DNA of 64,000 bases, from assembly GCF_036850765.1 (NCBI RefSeq), contig NC_089490.1, positions 240,808,442 through 240,872,441 of the forward strand. Reading direction: 5' to 3'. Made by a program: the position numbers and the translations under genes. Shown here one piece after another: positions 47,028 through 59,984 of the stretch (the stretch's first letter is position 1; each line of letters opens with the position of its first letter). Source of the DNA: Saccopteryx bilineata (Eukaryota; Chordata; Mammalia; Chiroptera; Emballonuridae). The notes below the pieces were generated by a model. It was not told the DNA's origin. It ran no database searches and saw only the letters and a program-made list of their open reading frames with translations.

Positions 47028-50000
47028 TCAGGGGCTGGGCTTCCTTGGGAGCTGGGCAGCATACAAGGCCAAGGTGTGGTGCAGAAACTGGTACTGCTCC
47101 GTGGTCTGGATCATGCCCCCCCTGTGGGGACAAGCACACAGACCATGAGTCCCTAAGGCAATCCTGACTTCCCTGGGGAGCCTGCCAGCCCCTTCACCTG
47201 GATTTGTCCTCCCTACTTTCCACTCCTGCTGCCCCTTCAGACCTCCCCACCATGGGAGCCCCTGCCCCTTACTCAGTGCCGAGCCTGGGGTGGCCTGTGC
47301 CAAGGGGCAGATGCCCATACTGGCACATGGTCTCTGATTCCTCTGCTGGGGCAGAACAGGCCCCCAATTCCTTAGGCCTGGCCAAGAATATTCCTGGGGC
47401 ACCATAATTTCCTCTTCCCAGTCATCTTCAACGTGAAAATAATCACCCTGCAATGTGTGTCCTAGGTTCTCACATCCCCCAACTGCTTTCACCCAAGTGA
47501 ACTCAGTCCTCGTGGCCTCTGTCTACAGAAGGGGCCGTCACGTGTCACTAGAGATGGGGCAGCTCTGAGGTGCACATCCCAATTTGCTCTCGGTCCTCTG
47601 TCACCAGATCCAGTGACCTATGCATCACCTGTCACGGCCTGGGATCTAGAACCAACCAAACCCCATTCCCCTGCCTTTTCCCTGAATCAGGGTTTGGGAA
47701 AAATGAAGACAAAAAGAACAAAACAAAAAACAGAGAAGAAATGATGCAAGGCTCACTGAACTCACAGGGTGGCCTGTAGGCATTCTGACCCTAGGAGGCA
47801 AGGAGGCCAGTCAGCTTCCCTGGTCCTACTTATACTCACCTGTCCAACCGCAGTTGGCACACAATGCCCAGGATGTCCACTTCCCCTCGGGCTTTCAGCT
47901 GCTGGCAGCCTATTCTGGTGGCGATGAAGCAGCCGGTCCGGCCAATCCCTGCACTGGACATTGCCAGGGAGGGAACGGAAGGTCACAGGGGACCGGGGGA
48001 CATGGGGACCAAGCTCCAAGCCATAGAGGAAGTGGCAGGAACTAATACACTCTGTTTGGGGGCCTGGGACATGGGGCAAGGGTGGTGGCCAGGCCTTGGT
48101 AGGGGACAGTGGCCCTGGGGGAGCTATGTTTCTTACTGGCCTCATGCTGAGGTCACCCTTAGGTCCCTGTGGCTGTTTGATGAGCTCTTGACAGCGGTTT
48201 CCAACTGACAATGCCCACGCTGGCCTTGCTGACCCCACACCCTCCTTATCTGACTGTGACTTCCTCCCAGCGAGAATCTTCGGAGCTGCTGACAACGGCC
48301 CTGCCTCCACCAGGTCCCTCCACAGTTCTCTCTCTTGCCCTTTTTTTCGAAATCTTCTCGGGACTCCTTCTTACAAAGCCTTCCTGTATGGACCCCTGAG
48401 AGAAGCCACTTGCCACCTCCCAGGGCTGACGTCCAGGGGCCCCTGTGTGTGGGCGCAGGATCTGAGCCCCTCTGTCTCTACCTTCTGCTTCTGTGTCCCA
48501 CACGGTCCCCACTCCACCCCAACCCACTTTTTAGGTTGTGGCCAAAGTATTCCTTTCAAACAGCAAATCCCAGGGTTTTAGCTGGGCCTCTGAGGGCCCC
48601 TCGTCCTCTCTTATCACACTACCCCCATGTGACCTCTGCTCCCAGCGATGTGTTGATTTGAACCTCTCATCTCTGGGCTTTTGCAAATGCTGTTCCACCT
48701 GCCCTTACCATGTCCCATTCCCCTCACCACCTCTCAGGTTTTAGCTTAGCTTAGACATCTTTTGTCCTGGAAAACCTGCTCTGGCCAAAGCCCGGGTTGG
48801 GCCTGACCAGGCGGTGGCGCAGTGGATAGAGCGTCGGACTGGGATGCCGAGGATCCAGGTTCGAGACCCCGAGGTTGCCAGCTTGAGCGCGGGCTCATCT
48901 GGCTTGAGCAAAAGCTCACCAGCTTGGACCCAAGGTCGCTGGCTCAAGCAAGGGGTCACTCGGTCTGCTGAAGGCCCGTGGTCAAGGCACATATGAGAAA
49001 GCAATCAATGAACAATTAAGGTGTCGCAATGTGCAACGAAAAACTAATGATTGATGCTTCTCATCCCTCCATTCCTGTCTGTCTGTCCCTGTCTATCCCT
49101 CTCTCTGACTCTCTCTCTGTCTCTGTAAAAAAAAAAAAAAAAAAAAAGCCCGGGTTGGGCTGTGTGGAGGGCAGGGCCATGTACCTGCAGTGGACCACAA
49201 TGGGCCCCATGCCCGTGGCTGTCTCGGGACTCTCCTCCACCTCCGCCACCAGGCGCAGCAGCGGCCCCGCTGACTCCGGGGTCTGGTGGTCAGGCCAGGC
49301 TGAGAAGAGGATGTGCTTCACTGACCGGCATGCCTCCTGGTGCTGGCACAGGGACAAGGCACGAGAGCGAGGGTCAGAGTGGAGGGCAAAGCTGGAATGA
49401 CCCCGGGAGTGGTCATGGACCCTGAGCTGGTAAGGTCAGCTCTTTTTCCTGCTTTCCCCAGTCTATCCCACCCGCCTCCGAAGTGCTCAGAAGGAACCCT
49501 GGCTGGGAGAGGGGACGGTTTCTCTCTGCCTCCAGCTGGCACGTGACTGGGCATGCATGCTCCTTCAGTTCATTTTCTTCACAGAGAAAATGGGGACAGT
49601 GCCGTCTCACTGGTTCACCTCCTGGGAGGTGAGAGGCTAATGGTAGATAGAAAAATGTTTTGACACGTGAAACACTGTCCTGTGACAGAAGGTGCTTTGA
49701 AACATGCTTCCACGTGCTGGTGTTTATCTCTCTCGGCCCCACTTCCCCTCAGTAGGTCTCCCTGTGCTCCCTACTTGTCTCACTGCTCTGCCCTGAGAGT
49801 AGCACTCATGCGCCTCTGTCCCTTGTGTCTCAAACACTTCCTGTAGATTTGGGTTCAAGAAGGTTAGAAGAGTCAACCAAGGCTCCCAGTGACAGAGGAG
49901 TGGGGACAGCCCCAGCACCCCATGGGCCAGGCCCATACCTGGATGGAGAGCTGCCGCACAGTGTATTCTGGGAGCTTTCTCTCCTCTTGGACGCAGATGC

Positions 50001-53000
50001 GGAAAGGCCCATATCTGTCCTCATCTATGGGCCAGTAGTGGACACATTTCTAGGAGGGAGGGAGCTGGGAGTCAGAGGGGGAGGGGGTCTATCAGCTGGG
50101 GCAGGGCCAGGGCAGTAGAAAGGGGAGTGGTCCCCCACCCACCCCCACTTCCTCTGCAGATGAGCTGCTCTTTCAAGCCCTCATTCTGGCTGGAAAGCCT
50201 CCACAGGGTGTATTTCAGGAACTTTTCTAAGAGGGGCAAGCTGGGCCTGCCTACAGGCGTTCCCAGCTCCCAGGAGAGTTGTGAGTGGCCTTGAGTAGAG
50301 GTGTGTGTGTGGGGGGTATAGCCCTTTCTGGTTTCACCAAGGGTGTGACTCTGCCTCCTACCTCCTTGCTCTCTCGGAGCTGAGTGAGCATGACAATGAG
50401 CGACACTTTCTCCTGCCACACCATCTCCCAGAAGTCCAGCACAGTGTTGGGCATGGGGCCCTGGGTTGCAATGTAGACCTTCTCCTGCCCATCGTAGCCC
50501 TAGACAGGTGGGTGCCCCAAAGAGGGGTGGGGAACTGGTGAGAGGAGAGCTCTGGGCAAACCATGGCCTCTGCCGATCCTAGGATCAGGCTGACGCAAGG
50601 AGCATGTACACAGAGGCGCACAATGCAATATAGACACATGCACACATAGACACACACGTGCACACATAGACACATTCATCTGTAGATACATACACATGTA
50701 GCCATGTGTACGCACATGTAGACACGATGCACATATGCACACTGAGACATGCACGCACAGATACAAACACTAGAAGCACACGGTTAAAAGGACATGGGTT
50801 CTGGAGTGAGGACCATCGGGGTTCTGATCCCTGTCCTGCAGGACCACAAGCATGTCCCCCTGCTTCCCTGAGCCTCAGCTTTCTCATATGTGAATTGGGC
50901 ATGCTCTATCTTACAGGAACATAATGCAGATTAGATTCAGAGAGTCCTGAGAGACTAGCTCCTATCAGATCCTCTTTAAATGCTTTCTCCTGGCACGGAC
51001 TACGAAACTACTATCCGATATTTGTTGAATGAATGGCTTGCTTTCCGTATTACTTCCACGTATTTACTAGCAACGTGAAGCACGGTCTCGCCAACCCTCT
51101 TTTCTCCCCTTAAGAATTCTCAGCTTCCTGCTGCTCAAGACAGTGGTGAGATTTGGGTCTCTGTCCACCTGGTTTCTATTGGCAGATGAGAATCCTGTTC
51201 CTGAGTCCCAGCCTAACAGCTTCTCACCTCTCTGCACCTGACTGCTGTCCTACCACTTCTAGCCTCTAGAGGGCGCCACTTCACACATAGTACGTATTTA
51301 AGGCCCAGGGCAGGGGAATGCTGTGGAGGAACTGACCTCGCCCTGGCTCCTATGGCCTGATGTGAACCCTTTCTACAAAAGAGGGGCTGCGTGGGGAAAA
51401 GTTAAGGAGGGGGTGCCCGTCTGTGCCCACACCTCCCGTGAAGACCTAGGCCCTGGAGAGGCTGGGTACCTGTCTTAACCCGCCAACTCCCTCCCTGTCA
51501 GAGTTGGCAAGGATGAGGCAGTGGGTCCCTTCCTTCAGCTTGTTTAACCTCTGCTCTGTATTCTTGGGGGTGTTGTGGGGACTATTCAGCGTCTGGGCCA
51601 GCCTGGCAGGGCAGCCGTGAGTTGGAGCAGGGAGGTACTCCTGGGGATGTCCTCCAGCTGACCCCTCAGCCCCACACGGCCAGCCACTCACTCGGATGTA
51701 GTTGGCGTTGATGTAGTCTCCATCCTCTTGGCTCTGTGCCCGGCTTAGACAGACGCGGCTCTGGGGGTCTAAGGGGTCAATTCAGTGGGGGTCAGAGGTC
51801 AGAGGGTGACCTTTAAAAGCAGATCCGGCAGGGCCAGAGAGAGGTTCTCGCAGCACCTATGTGTAACTAGCAGATTATTTTCTGTGCAGACAACAGGGAG
51901 CCACTGTGCATTTTTGAGCAGTAGAGTGACGTGCTCAGAGCCATAATTTGGGGAGGCTGCAGGCACCATGCTGGGTGGGCTGGCAGGGATGGAGGTGGAG
52001 AGCAGAGACCTAACGTGATGTCACGTCCTTGGGGTGGAGGACAGGACTGCATCAGAGGAATGGGTAAGAAATGCTGTCGAGGAGGGAGATTTTCTGAGGG
52101 CAAATATGGGATTCTGGTGAGTGAGTTTCCTATAATCATGCACAGGTGAGTGCATGTGAGCCCCAGTCCCAGCAGGAGGCCAGCCCATGAGGCAGGGAGG
52201 GTGGACTCACTCCCCCAGTGCCTGCTTGGCTCTGGGCAGAGAGTCCCCATGTGCTGGGGAATCTCAGGCAGGAACCTCCCTTCTCTGGGGGCTGGGGGCC
52301 ACTCCCTGGCCCACTGCCTTGCAGGCTGAGGCTGGGCCCTGGGAGACGAGGGTGGGCAGGAACCTGAGCTGAGCCCTCAAGAACGAATGTTGCCAGGCAC
52401 ATTGGCCAGATAAGACTGCTTAGAGGAGTGGGGCAGGGAGGGAGCATCACCAGGGCCTCTTGGTCACAGGCCCCCCTGCTGCCTCTGAAATGTAGCAGCT
52501 GCAGGTCCCAGGCCTGGCAAGCTCACAGCCCCAGGACCTCCCCAGCCTGCATCTTAGATTCTCCAAGACCCTCTCTGGGAGCCTTCCTGACGGTGTCTCT
52601 TCCCTTGCAGACCTTGGCTGGGGGTTCCTCACGTGGGAGGAAGAAGGTTTGGTGTCAATAGCTGTGTGACCTTGGGCAAGGTCTGCCGTGTTCCTGCGAC
52701 TCAGTTTCCCCACTTGTAAAACGGTGATAATAATACCATAGCCCCCAGCAAGTGCCCACACATGTGAGGGGTTGATTCTCACTGATTCTTGTGTTACTGT
52801 GGCTCCCACCCTCCCCCTGCTGTGCAGCATTGGGGTGCCCGCTAAGAGTAGATGCTCTGCATGTGCTCGCTGTCTCCTCCCTGGCTGAGGCCATGCATTC
52901 TACCTTCTGAACGCCTCCAGCCCCAGGGACTGTGCCACTGCCCGTGCTCCCCGCCATAGTCCTTACTTGGCAAAATGGTCTTGTATCGGTCCTTGGAGGC

Positions 53001-54451
53001 ATGGCCAGGAATATCCAGGTCCTCGGGGTTGACAAAGTTTGGGGGGATCTTCTGGTGGAGGGAGGATATGAGTGAGCAGCCGACATCCCTGTCCAGCCCC
53101 CTTTCTCCTCCACCCTCTTCTAGTGGCACTGGGCCCTGACTGTCGGCCCGTCCTGGCAGCCACATGCAGGACTTGGTAGATGGAATGTAGAATAAAAGCG
53201 TGAAGCTGACTCCTCCCTAAACCTGGGGTTCTCCTCCTTAAGGGCCCAAAGGGGAGGACTGCCCACAGTGCCCAGGGTAGAACGGTGCCAGCCAGCTGCC
53301 TAGAAGGGCAGGGCGGACCCCATGTTCTTACCAAGAACTCCTCTTCCAGCTGCTGGGGGCTGGGGGACTGGTGCTGCAGGGCCCAGCAGGTCAGGGGGTG
53401 TCCGGCTGTGCGCAGAAAGTGCAGGGTGATCTCCCGGGGTGTGTTCACAGAGCATATGGGCTCCACGGCCCCCAGGGACTGCACGTCCAGCACCAGGGCA
53501 ACGCTGGAGCCCCGCCTATGGGCAGGCAGCAGGTGCCTGGTGAGTGCTCAGGACACTGGCTCTGCTTACAATTGTTCCTGCCATAGGACACATCTGAGGA
53601 GGCCTCTCCTGTTCACCCCGACCCAAGGCCCAGCGAGTTCCAGGGCTCAGGCCTCTTCACAAGCTCTTCTCCCTTGTCGGCCAGCACAGGGTGTCCAGGA
53701 GCCCAGCTGCCCACCTGACCACTTGTCCCACCCCAGACCTGGCCCCCAGAGCTTGGATCTAAATCCAGACCTAAGATGGCCTTTTGCCAGAGGCCCCTCA
53801 ACCCAACCTGGGACTAGGACAAGGTTGCCACAAAACTCTGTGCCCCAGCATGTAAATTATATGCAAATTAATGTAAAAGAGCACATCGGGTTTCCTTTGC
53901 AGGCCACAGTTAACAGCTGAGAGCCCTCTGGACTCAGCATCAGGGCAAGTGGCGTGAAGAATGGAGGGGACAGCCTGACCAGGCGGTGGCGCAGTGGACG
54001 GAGCGTCGGACTGGATGCAGAGGACCCAGGTTCGAGACCCGGAGGTCGCCAGCTGGAGCGCGGGCTCATCTGGTTTGAGCAGAAGCCCACCAGCTTGAAC
54101 CCAAGGTCGCTGGTTCGAGCTGAAGGCCCGCGGTCAAGGCACATATGAGAAAGCAATCAATGAACAACTAAGGTGTTGCAACAACGCGTAATGAAAAAAC
54201 TAATGATTGATGTTTCTCATCTCTCTCCGTTCCTGTCTGTCTCTGTCTATCCCTCTCTCTGACTCATTCTCTGTCTTTGTAAAAAGAATAAAATTAAAAA
54301 ATAAATAAATAAATAAAAAATCTTAGGGGGGGGAAGAATGGAGGGGCCAGGGGGCAGGGCCAGGAAGGCTCCTCCCCTGGGAAGGGTCTCACCTCTCCTG
54401 CAGCCTCACATGCTTCTTGGCTGGTGCTTTGGCGGGCGGAGGCTGGGTCAT
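47028..54451 (-). CDS. PTPN7: PTPN7 (HePTP/LC-PTP), cytosolic MAP-kinase tyrosine phosphatase, nine coding exons
   Basis: Coding exons in transcript order: 54451-54393, 53515-53332, 53051-52967, 51768-51692, 50499-50362, 50049-49939, 49342-49185, 47953-47840, 47121-47028. They join in phase to 339 aa, the length of the human short isoform. PTPN7 dephosphorylates the activation-loop tyrosine of ERK1/2 and p38 in blood cells. Visible: kinase-interaction motif around [15 protein letters not shown] (16-30) with the PKA-target Ser23 of RRGS; MAPK-target positions Thr45 (NTPR) and Ser72 (SPSP); KNRYK-loop equivalent SKDRYKT; WPD loop AWPDHQ with Asp236; P-loop [10 protein letters not shown] with nucleophile Cys270, split by the exon 7-8 junction; Q-loop Gln314. 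All key catalytic residues are present. Young SINEs sit in introns 1 and 7, close to splice donors. The human longer isoform is not open here (see findings). Confidence 0.97.
48635..48780 (+). repeat. L2 3' end fragment in PTPN7 intron 7
   Basis: CTCTGGGCTTTTGCAAATGCTGTTCCACCTGCCCTTACCATGTCCC...CTCAGGTTTTAGC is a recognisable L2 3' end. Confidence 0.65.
48801..49144 (+). repeat. Rhin-type tRNA SINE in PTPN7 intron 7
   Basis: Head GCCTGACCAGGCGGTGGCGCAG, full body, long A tail. Perfect 14-bp target duplication AAAGCCCGGGTTGG at 48787-48800 and 49145-49158. The insertion lies about 40 bp intronward of the exon 7 splice donor, antisense to PTPN7. Confidence 0.95.
50610..50770 (+). repeat. ACACATG-rich simple repeat in PTPN7 intron 4
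   Basis: Degenerate CACACATAGACACATG-type repeats over about 160 bp in the intron between the exons at 50499 and 51692. They keep minus-strand frames open (Cys/Val/His-rich) without coding meaning. Confidence 0.85.
50785..50990 (+). repeat. MIR element in PTPN7 intron 4
   Basis: GGGTTCTGGAGTGAGGACC..., GAGCCTCAGCTTTCTCATATGTGAATTGGG and ACATAATGCAGATTAGATTCAG follow the order of a MIR consensus. Confidence 0.65.
52650..52750 (+). repeat. MIR fragment in PTPN7 intron 3
   Basis: TAGCTGTGTGACCTTGGGCAAGG...ACTCAGTTTCCCCACTTGTAAAACGGTGATAATAATA. Confidence 0.8.
53970..54332 (+). repeat. Rhin-type tRNA SINE in PTPN7 intron 1
   Basis: Head GCCTGACCAGGCGGTGGCGCAG with a short internal deletion, ending in an A/T-rich tail. 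Target duplication GAAGAATGGAGGGG at 53956-53969 and 54333-54346. It lies about 60 bp from the first coding exon's donor, antisense to PTPN7. Confidence 0.93.
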
Positions 54452-54551
54452 GGCTGCCCCCAAAGACCAGGCCGGCAGTGGTGCTCTGAAACGCCCCTCC
54501 ACAGGCCTGGATCATGCTGGGCGGGTGCTGGGCCCAGGGGAGGCTCACTCA

Positions 54552-57500
54552 GCCATGAGGTTCACTTGAAAGACAGATCCCCAGGCTGCTGACTGCTGAC
54601 CTGCGGGACAGGAGAAGGATTCATATGTTGCATCCTATTTTCACTGAGGTGTCTCCTGTTCCCTCACAGTGGTGTCATTTGCACCATGGGAAGGCCAGGA
54701 CCTCCGCTGGGGACCCAGGGCGGCCAGCAGTCTGGGGCTAGAGGGAGGGCAGGATGAGGGTAGAGACTAGGTGAGGATAGAAAAGAACCCAGAAGGAGCA
54801 GAACAGGGTAAAGGGTGGCCTGAGGCCACGTTCAGGGGCCCTGGGCTGGGGCCCAGGGGAGAGAAGACAAGGGAGGAAATTTAGAGTGGGTGTTCCATGC
54901 AGAAGGGAGGGGGCAGCTCACAGATAGCCCTGCAAACCCGGCCCCATGGGCCTGCTCCTAGGGAGAAACTTGCCTCCTCTTGCAGTCAGTGGGGACCCGG
55001 GCGTGCAGGTGGCCAGCCCCTAGCAGGACCCTCTCCTGACTGCTGGTTGTCCCCTCCTGAGTTTATCCTTTCTTTGGGGGTCTCCGTCCAGGGAGGTAGA
55101 CTAGGGGGTGTTCCTTCCTCCTCTGCCCATCCCCCCATCTCCTGCCTCCCTAACCGTCACAGGAAATGGCCTCACCAAGCCCTTGAGCGCCGGCAGCATG
55201 GTGAGGCGACACTGGGGGCAGGCAGGGGGCATGGAGGTTGAGGACCATCTCCTCTTAGGGGACAGTCCCCATTTTCCAGAGCCAGGTCACAATATCCGGG
55301 GTGTGTGTGTGTGTGTAGGGGGGGGTATCAGAGTCCCTAAGGCTCTAAGGTTGCAGGGACCAAGGTGAGGGAACAGTGGCCCATGCTGATGATGTGGGTG
55401 TACAGAGGGGCTCTTCCGTGGCAGGAGAGGCCCCTAAGCTCTGCCATTCTGGTAGCCCCTGCAGCCCCGGCCCTGGCCCCTAGGGGACATCAGCTAGGTC
55501 TGCACTCTTTTCTTAGCTGGAAAATGTGGCACCCAGTGTACCCTCCTTGGAGATGCCCGCCCATGTCTCCAGGGTTCCCACCACCCGAGGACCACAGGAG
55601 TCCTCCTTCCCCCATTCTGGACTTACCAAAGCAGCTGTGCCCCCTGGCTGCCTCTTGCCAGCTGTCTGTCTGTCTGTCAATCTGTCTTTGAGGCTAAGGA
55701 AGCTTCAAGAAGCCAGCTTCCTCCCTCCACCCCTCTTGCTGCCACCCACGCACACCCAGCTGCATGCTGCCATTCTGCCACCGCCAGGGGTCAGATCCTC
55801 CTGCTGTGCCCTCTGGGGACAGGCTGGCAGTGTCCTCAAACCTCTGTCCTGGGACCAAAGCCCTTCTCCTGGGACTGGATGTGAGAGGGACATTCCTGGC
55901 CACCCCAGTTCCCTCATTCCAAACCCTTTTCCTCGGCTGTTTCTCCGCTTGGTTGGTCATGTCCAGCCTCTGCCTGCTTGCTGGGCAGAGCTCAGCTGAC
56001 CCCCACTTGCTGTTGTTCTGGCTGACCTCGGCCAGAGACTGATGCCCATGTCTCGGCTTCTGCCTCAGAACCCTGGCCCTGGCTACACTTGCCCCTTCCA
56101 GAATGGGGGGTTCACAGTCAGGCACAGGCCTTGGGCACAGATGGGGTGGGGAAAAACGAGGCAGGGGTCTTCTTCCACGGTGGGCCAGAAAGGCTCAGGC
56201 TGGGCCCAAAGGGTAATCCCTAGGCCCTGAGCTTCATTCCACTGGTTAGAGGTGGACCGGCCACCAGGAAGAAGGTAGCAGAGACAGCTTACAGGAGGGT
56301 CTGGGGGGCCCTGAGATCAGAGAGCGGGCAGGAGCGAATTGGAAAGAGGGCCACCGGCTCTGGGCCAAGCTGGTGATTGTTATCAAGAACAGGAAGCTAG
56401 GGGAGCTCAGGGTGAGAGGAGGAAGCAAGCGAAGCCTCCCCCGCAGGGGGCCAGTGCCCCGGTTTCCATGGCCCAAACCTTGATGTCTGTGGGCACCCTG
56501 AACCTCACCAGGCTGGTCCCACAGCCGGCGGAGGAGCTTGGAGCTGAGCTCGTGGGTGGAAAGCAAGGTGGTGGGGGTCATGAGTGGGCATTAGTCTCTC
56601 AGTTCCCTTTGGGTATGTTGGGGTGGGAGACAGTCACTCCTGCCAGCTCCCTTTCCCCTTTTGCTTAGAAATGCCTCAAAATCTGGGGTTGTAGATCTCT
56701 GAGGGGTTGGAACACCACCCACAAGCCTCCACAGGACAACAGCTCCTCCCCAGCCTGGCCTGGGGCCTGGAACACTTTATCTGCCCTCCCTGAGAGTGAC
56801 CTTCCTCCTCCTCCTCCAGGACCTTCCCTGTTCCTGGTGTGGACCTGCCCCCGATGGCTCGCAGCCTTCATCCCTCCGGGTGAGGGCCTGCCTTCCAGAG
56901 TTGGGGTTCAGGTGTCAGCTGCCCTGACTGCAGAGGAAGTGGAGCCACAGTTGAGCCAGAAAGCCCTGCATGTGCTGAGTGACCTCCCTGGACTCAGTGT
57001 CCCCATCAGGCTCCCCACCTCAGTGGGAAGGTCACAGCCCCATCTGCTTGCTCAGTAGGTACGCCATGTGCAGAGCTGATGGCTCCAGAGCTGCTGGTGG
57101 AGAAGCAGCTGGGGCCGGGCTGGGGGCAGCATCTGGATCGGAACCGGGCCTCTGCCTCTCCTCTCAGCCGATGCGCCTGCGCAGCCAGGCCCCAGGAGAA
57201 GGCTGTCTAGAGCACCTTGCCACCCTTCTCCAGTCATCTCCAGTTCCAGGGTTGCCGGCCACAGCGCCCTGTCCTCAGCGTCACGAGCCCCTCATCTAGA
57301 ATTCCCTGAAGTTCTCTTTCACTGGCGGTATCTAGGGAGCAGGCCAGGCTGCTGCCACCCAGTGACATTCCAAAGAGGGGGTTCTTGGGGACTGGGCCAG
57401 ATGCTGGGGGCTGGGACTCCTGGTTCTGCACCCTCCACAGGACCCCTCCCCTCCCTAGCCCTGGTCAGCTGCTCTTGGAGAAGCCCAGGCCAGCTTTTGC

Positions 57501-59984
57501 CACAACCTTATAGGACCCAGCTTGTTCCTGGCTGTGTGGGGGAGACAGAAAGGAGGGCTGGGATCTGTGGGGCCGTCGCGACAGGGAGGTACAGGGAAGA
57601 AGGTGATGAGTGGGGCAGGGGGCTGCAGGAAGGGGTCAGAGTGTGTCTGGGCTGCTGGGGTAAAGGTGGGAGCCCCCGGGCATATCCTGGGGGACATCTG
57701 GACTCCCATCCCCCACCTGGCCCAGTTTCCCGGACACTCTGGTGCCTGCTGGTGGAGGGGGCTTTCTCTGTGCACGTACCTCACCCCCTGACTGGAGGAC
57801 CAGTGAATCAGGTCAGTCCAGCACCGGGGACCCCAGGCCAGCCTGCCTGGAGCTCCAGGGACTCAGAGTCCTGCAGGAGGACTTCAGGTCAGAGGAGAGT
57901 ACCTCTGTCTCTCTCAAGTCCAGACCCAGTGAGATGGCCGTCTCTCCCACAATGGGGCCCTTTGATCCCAGGGGCCCTCCTGCCTCCTTCCCCCTCTACA
58001 ACATCCCCGAATGCCCACGTGTACACCTGCACCACACCTCGCAGCCCCTGCACCCGGCCCCTTCTGCCTTCCCACAAATTGGCCACTGGGTTCAGGGGAA
58101 CCAAGGCCACCCTCTCCTTGCTGACCTTCCCAGGGTGTGGGAGACTTGCCTCTCTCCTGCCTGGCTGACTGGTTCCCGTCCTCCCCCACTCCCCCAGTGT
58201 GTGTCTGTGTGTGGGGGGGGCAAGGCTTGGTTTCAGGAGGGGAAGCAGAAGGGTGCTGCCTGGGACAGCTGTGGAAGAAACCGCTGGCTTGTGCAGGGCC
58301 AGGACCAGGATGCTTGGACTGTCCCCTGCTCTCCAAGGCCTCCCGGCTGGCCTCCAAAAGGAAACAGTAAGGTGCTCTGGGACTCAGGAGGACCCGGGGG
58401 CGCTCCCTGGAGAGGATGTGGGTTAGTCTGTGGGAGTGGTTTGTGGGGACGAGACAGAGCCCTTGTGGGACTTTTTTGCTGCATGGGGAGGCTGGGGTTG
58501 GGGAGGTTTCTTGTTATCTGTCTACAGTCTCTCCAGACCCCACCCTACCCTCTGGGGAAGTGGGGGGCTGGCAGGTGGGCCCTCCTTGGGCAGGTGCCTC
58601 ACAGGACTCACTGTGGGGTCCATGCTGTCCTCAACAGGACCCTCTTGTGGGGACTCTTGAGAAGAGTCTGATACCTCCCCCAAACCACGTCTGCTACATC
58701 TTTTCCCCTAAGATTCTGAACCAGGGTGTTTCCACCCATGCCCCCCTTTACTGCTGCCATGGAGACTCTGCTGAAGGTGCCCCAGGTGAGGGGGGTGTAC
58801 AGGGGTGGGCCAGGCTGGGGCCTCCTCCTTTGCACATCAGTTTCTCTAGCCGCCCTCTCTTGACCTCTTTTGAAAGCACACACGTGTGCACGTACACATG
58901 CACACACACGCACATGCACACGCAATCTGGAAAATCTGATGAGTCTGTAGGGCTCAGTTTCCAGGCCCCTGTCCAAGGCCTGCTGGCGGCTCTGAGGTTT
59001 GGGGCCGGGAAACGCAGGGGAGGGGCAAGCGGCCCCTGGGCCTGAGCACTTCCTGATGTCCGGGCTTTCTGGAAACAGCCTAGAACCATCTCCCCTCCTC
59101 TTGTCCGGCCCCTGACACCCCCTGTGTCCCCAGGCTCTAGGCTGGGGTGAAGGGCAGCCTCAAGGTCAGTGGTTGCCAGGCCTCTCAGTGCCTGCAGCCA
59201 GGCAGGGGCTGGGAGGAGCAGGAGACGATGGCACCACGGGTTCAGGTGGCGGAGGTGGGGAAGGCAGCCAGGGTCCCAGGGACTTGAGTAGGTTCTTAGC
59301 CAGTCCCAGGCTCAGAGGACCCCAGGGTGAGGTATTAGGAGCAGGGTTTGCATCTCTGCTCAGTAGTCAGAAATCCCCAGTTGAAGTCCGGTTTCTCTCC
59401 TCATACACTGTGGACATCAGTGCCTTCAGCTAGGCAGTGAAAGTGTGCGGCCAGATGGGTCTTGAGGGCCAGGGGGCTTTCTAGGTCTACGTTGCTGTAC
59501 CACAGAGCATGGTGTCCCCTGGGTACAAGAAGAGGACATGCCCAGAGTACAGTGACACCTCCCCACAGGAACACCCCCCCACACCTGTTGACAGAGTCAA
59601 GACGCCACCAGGGTCAGGGAGTGGGGAACCCGGCTGCCCTGCAGTGTGCCCGCTTGCAAGGCCACCGTTCTTCTCCGTCCTCCTCAGAGTCCAGGCCAAT
59701 TTCCCCCAGACAGCCAGCTGTTGGACGTGGAGGGAATGGGGGAGGCAGGGGACAAGGGAAGCTCATCTGTAGCCTCGGATTTGCCATCCTCATTCCCCTC
59801 TGGGCCTAGAGTCAGTCCCTGCTTCTCCCCCTCACCACCAAGGCTGTGCCGGGTGGGGGTCAGGGTCTCGGGCTGAGGCCACCCCTTGCTCTGAGTGGCC
59901 TGCTGCCAGCCGGCAGGGCAAGGGGAGGGTTGGAGGACTGGCTGCTCCCCAGCTGCCTCCCACCTTCCCTTTGCAGACACTGAG
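54552..59984. other. Intergenic interval between divergent PTPN7 and PTPRV
   Basis: Should contain the PTPN7 promoter and untranslated first exon(s), which I cannot place, and the PTPRV promoter. Plus-strand frames at 57362-58168 (268 aa) and 57742-58671 (309 aa) overlap in different frames and show no domain, so I do not call them genes. A CA-rich repeat lies at about 58.9 kb. Confidence 0.5.
58877..58924 (+). repeat. (CA)-rich simple repeat
   Basis: CACACACGTGTGCACGTACACATGCACACACACGCACATG-like sequence, 5' of PTPRV. Confidence 0.85.

Noticed and set aside
57362..58671. Overlapping plus-strand ORFs of 268 and 309 aa between PTPN7 and PTPRV
   Set aside because: They use different frames over the same GC-rich DNA, are Pro/Gly/Ser-rich, lack any domain I recognise, and include a GT-rich simple repeat. 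They are most likely chance open frames.
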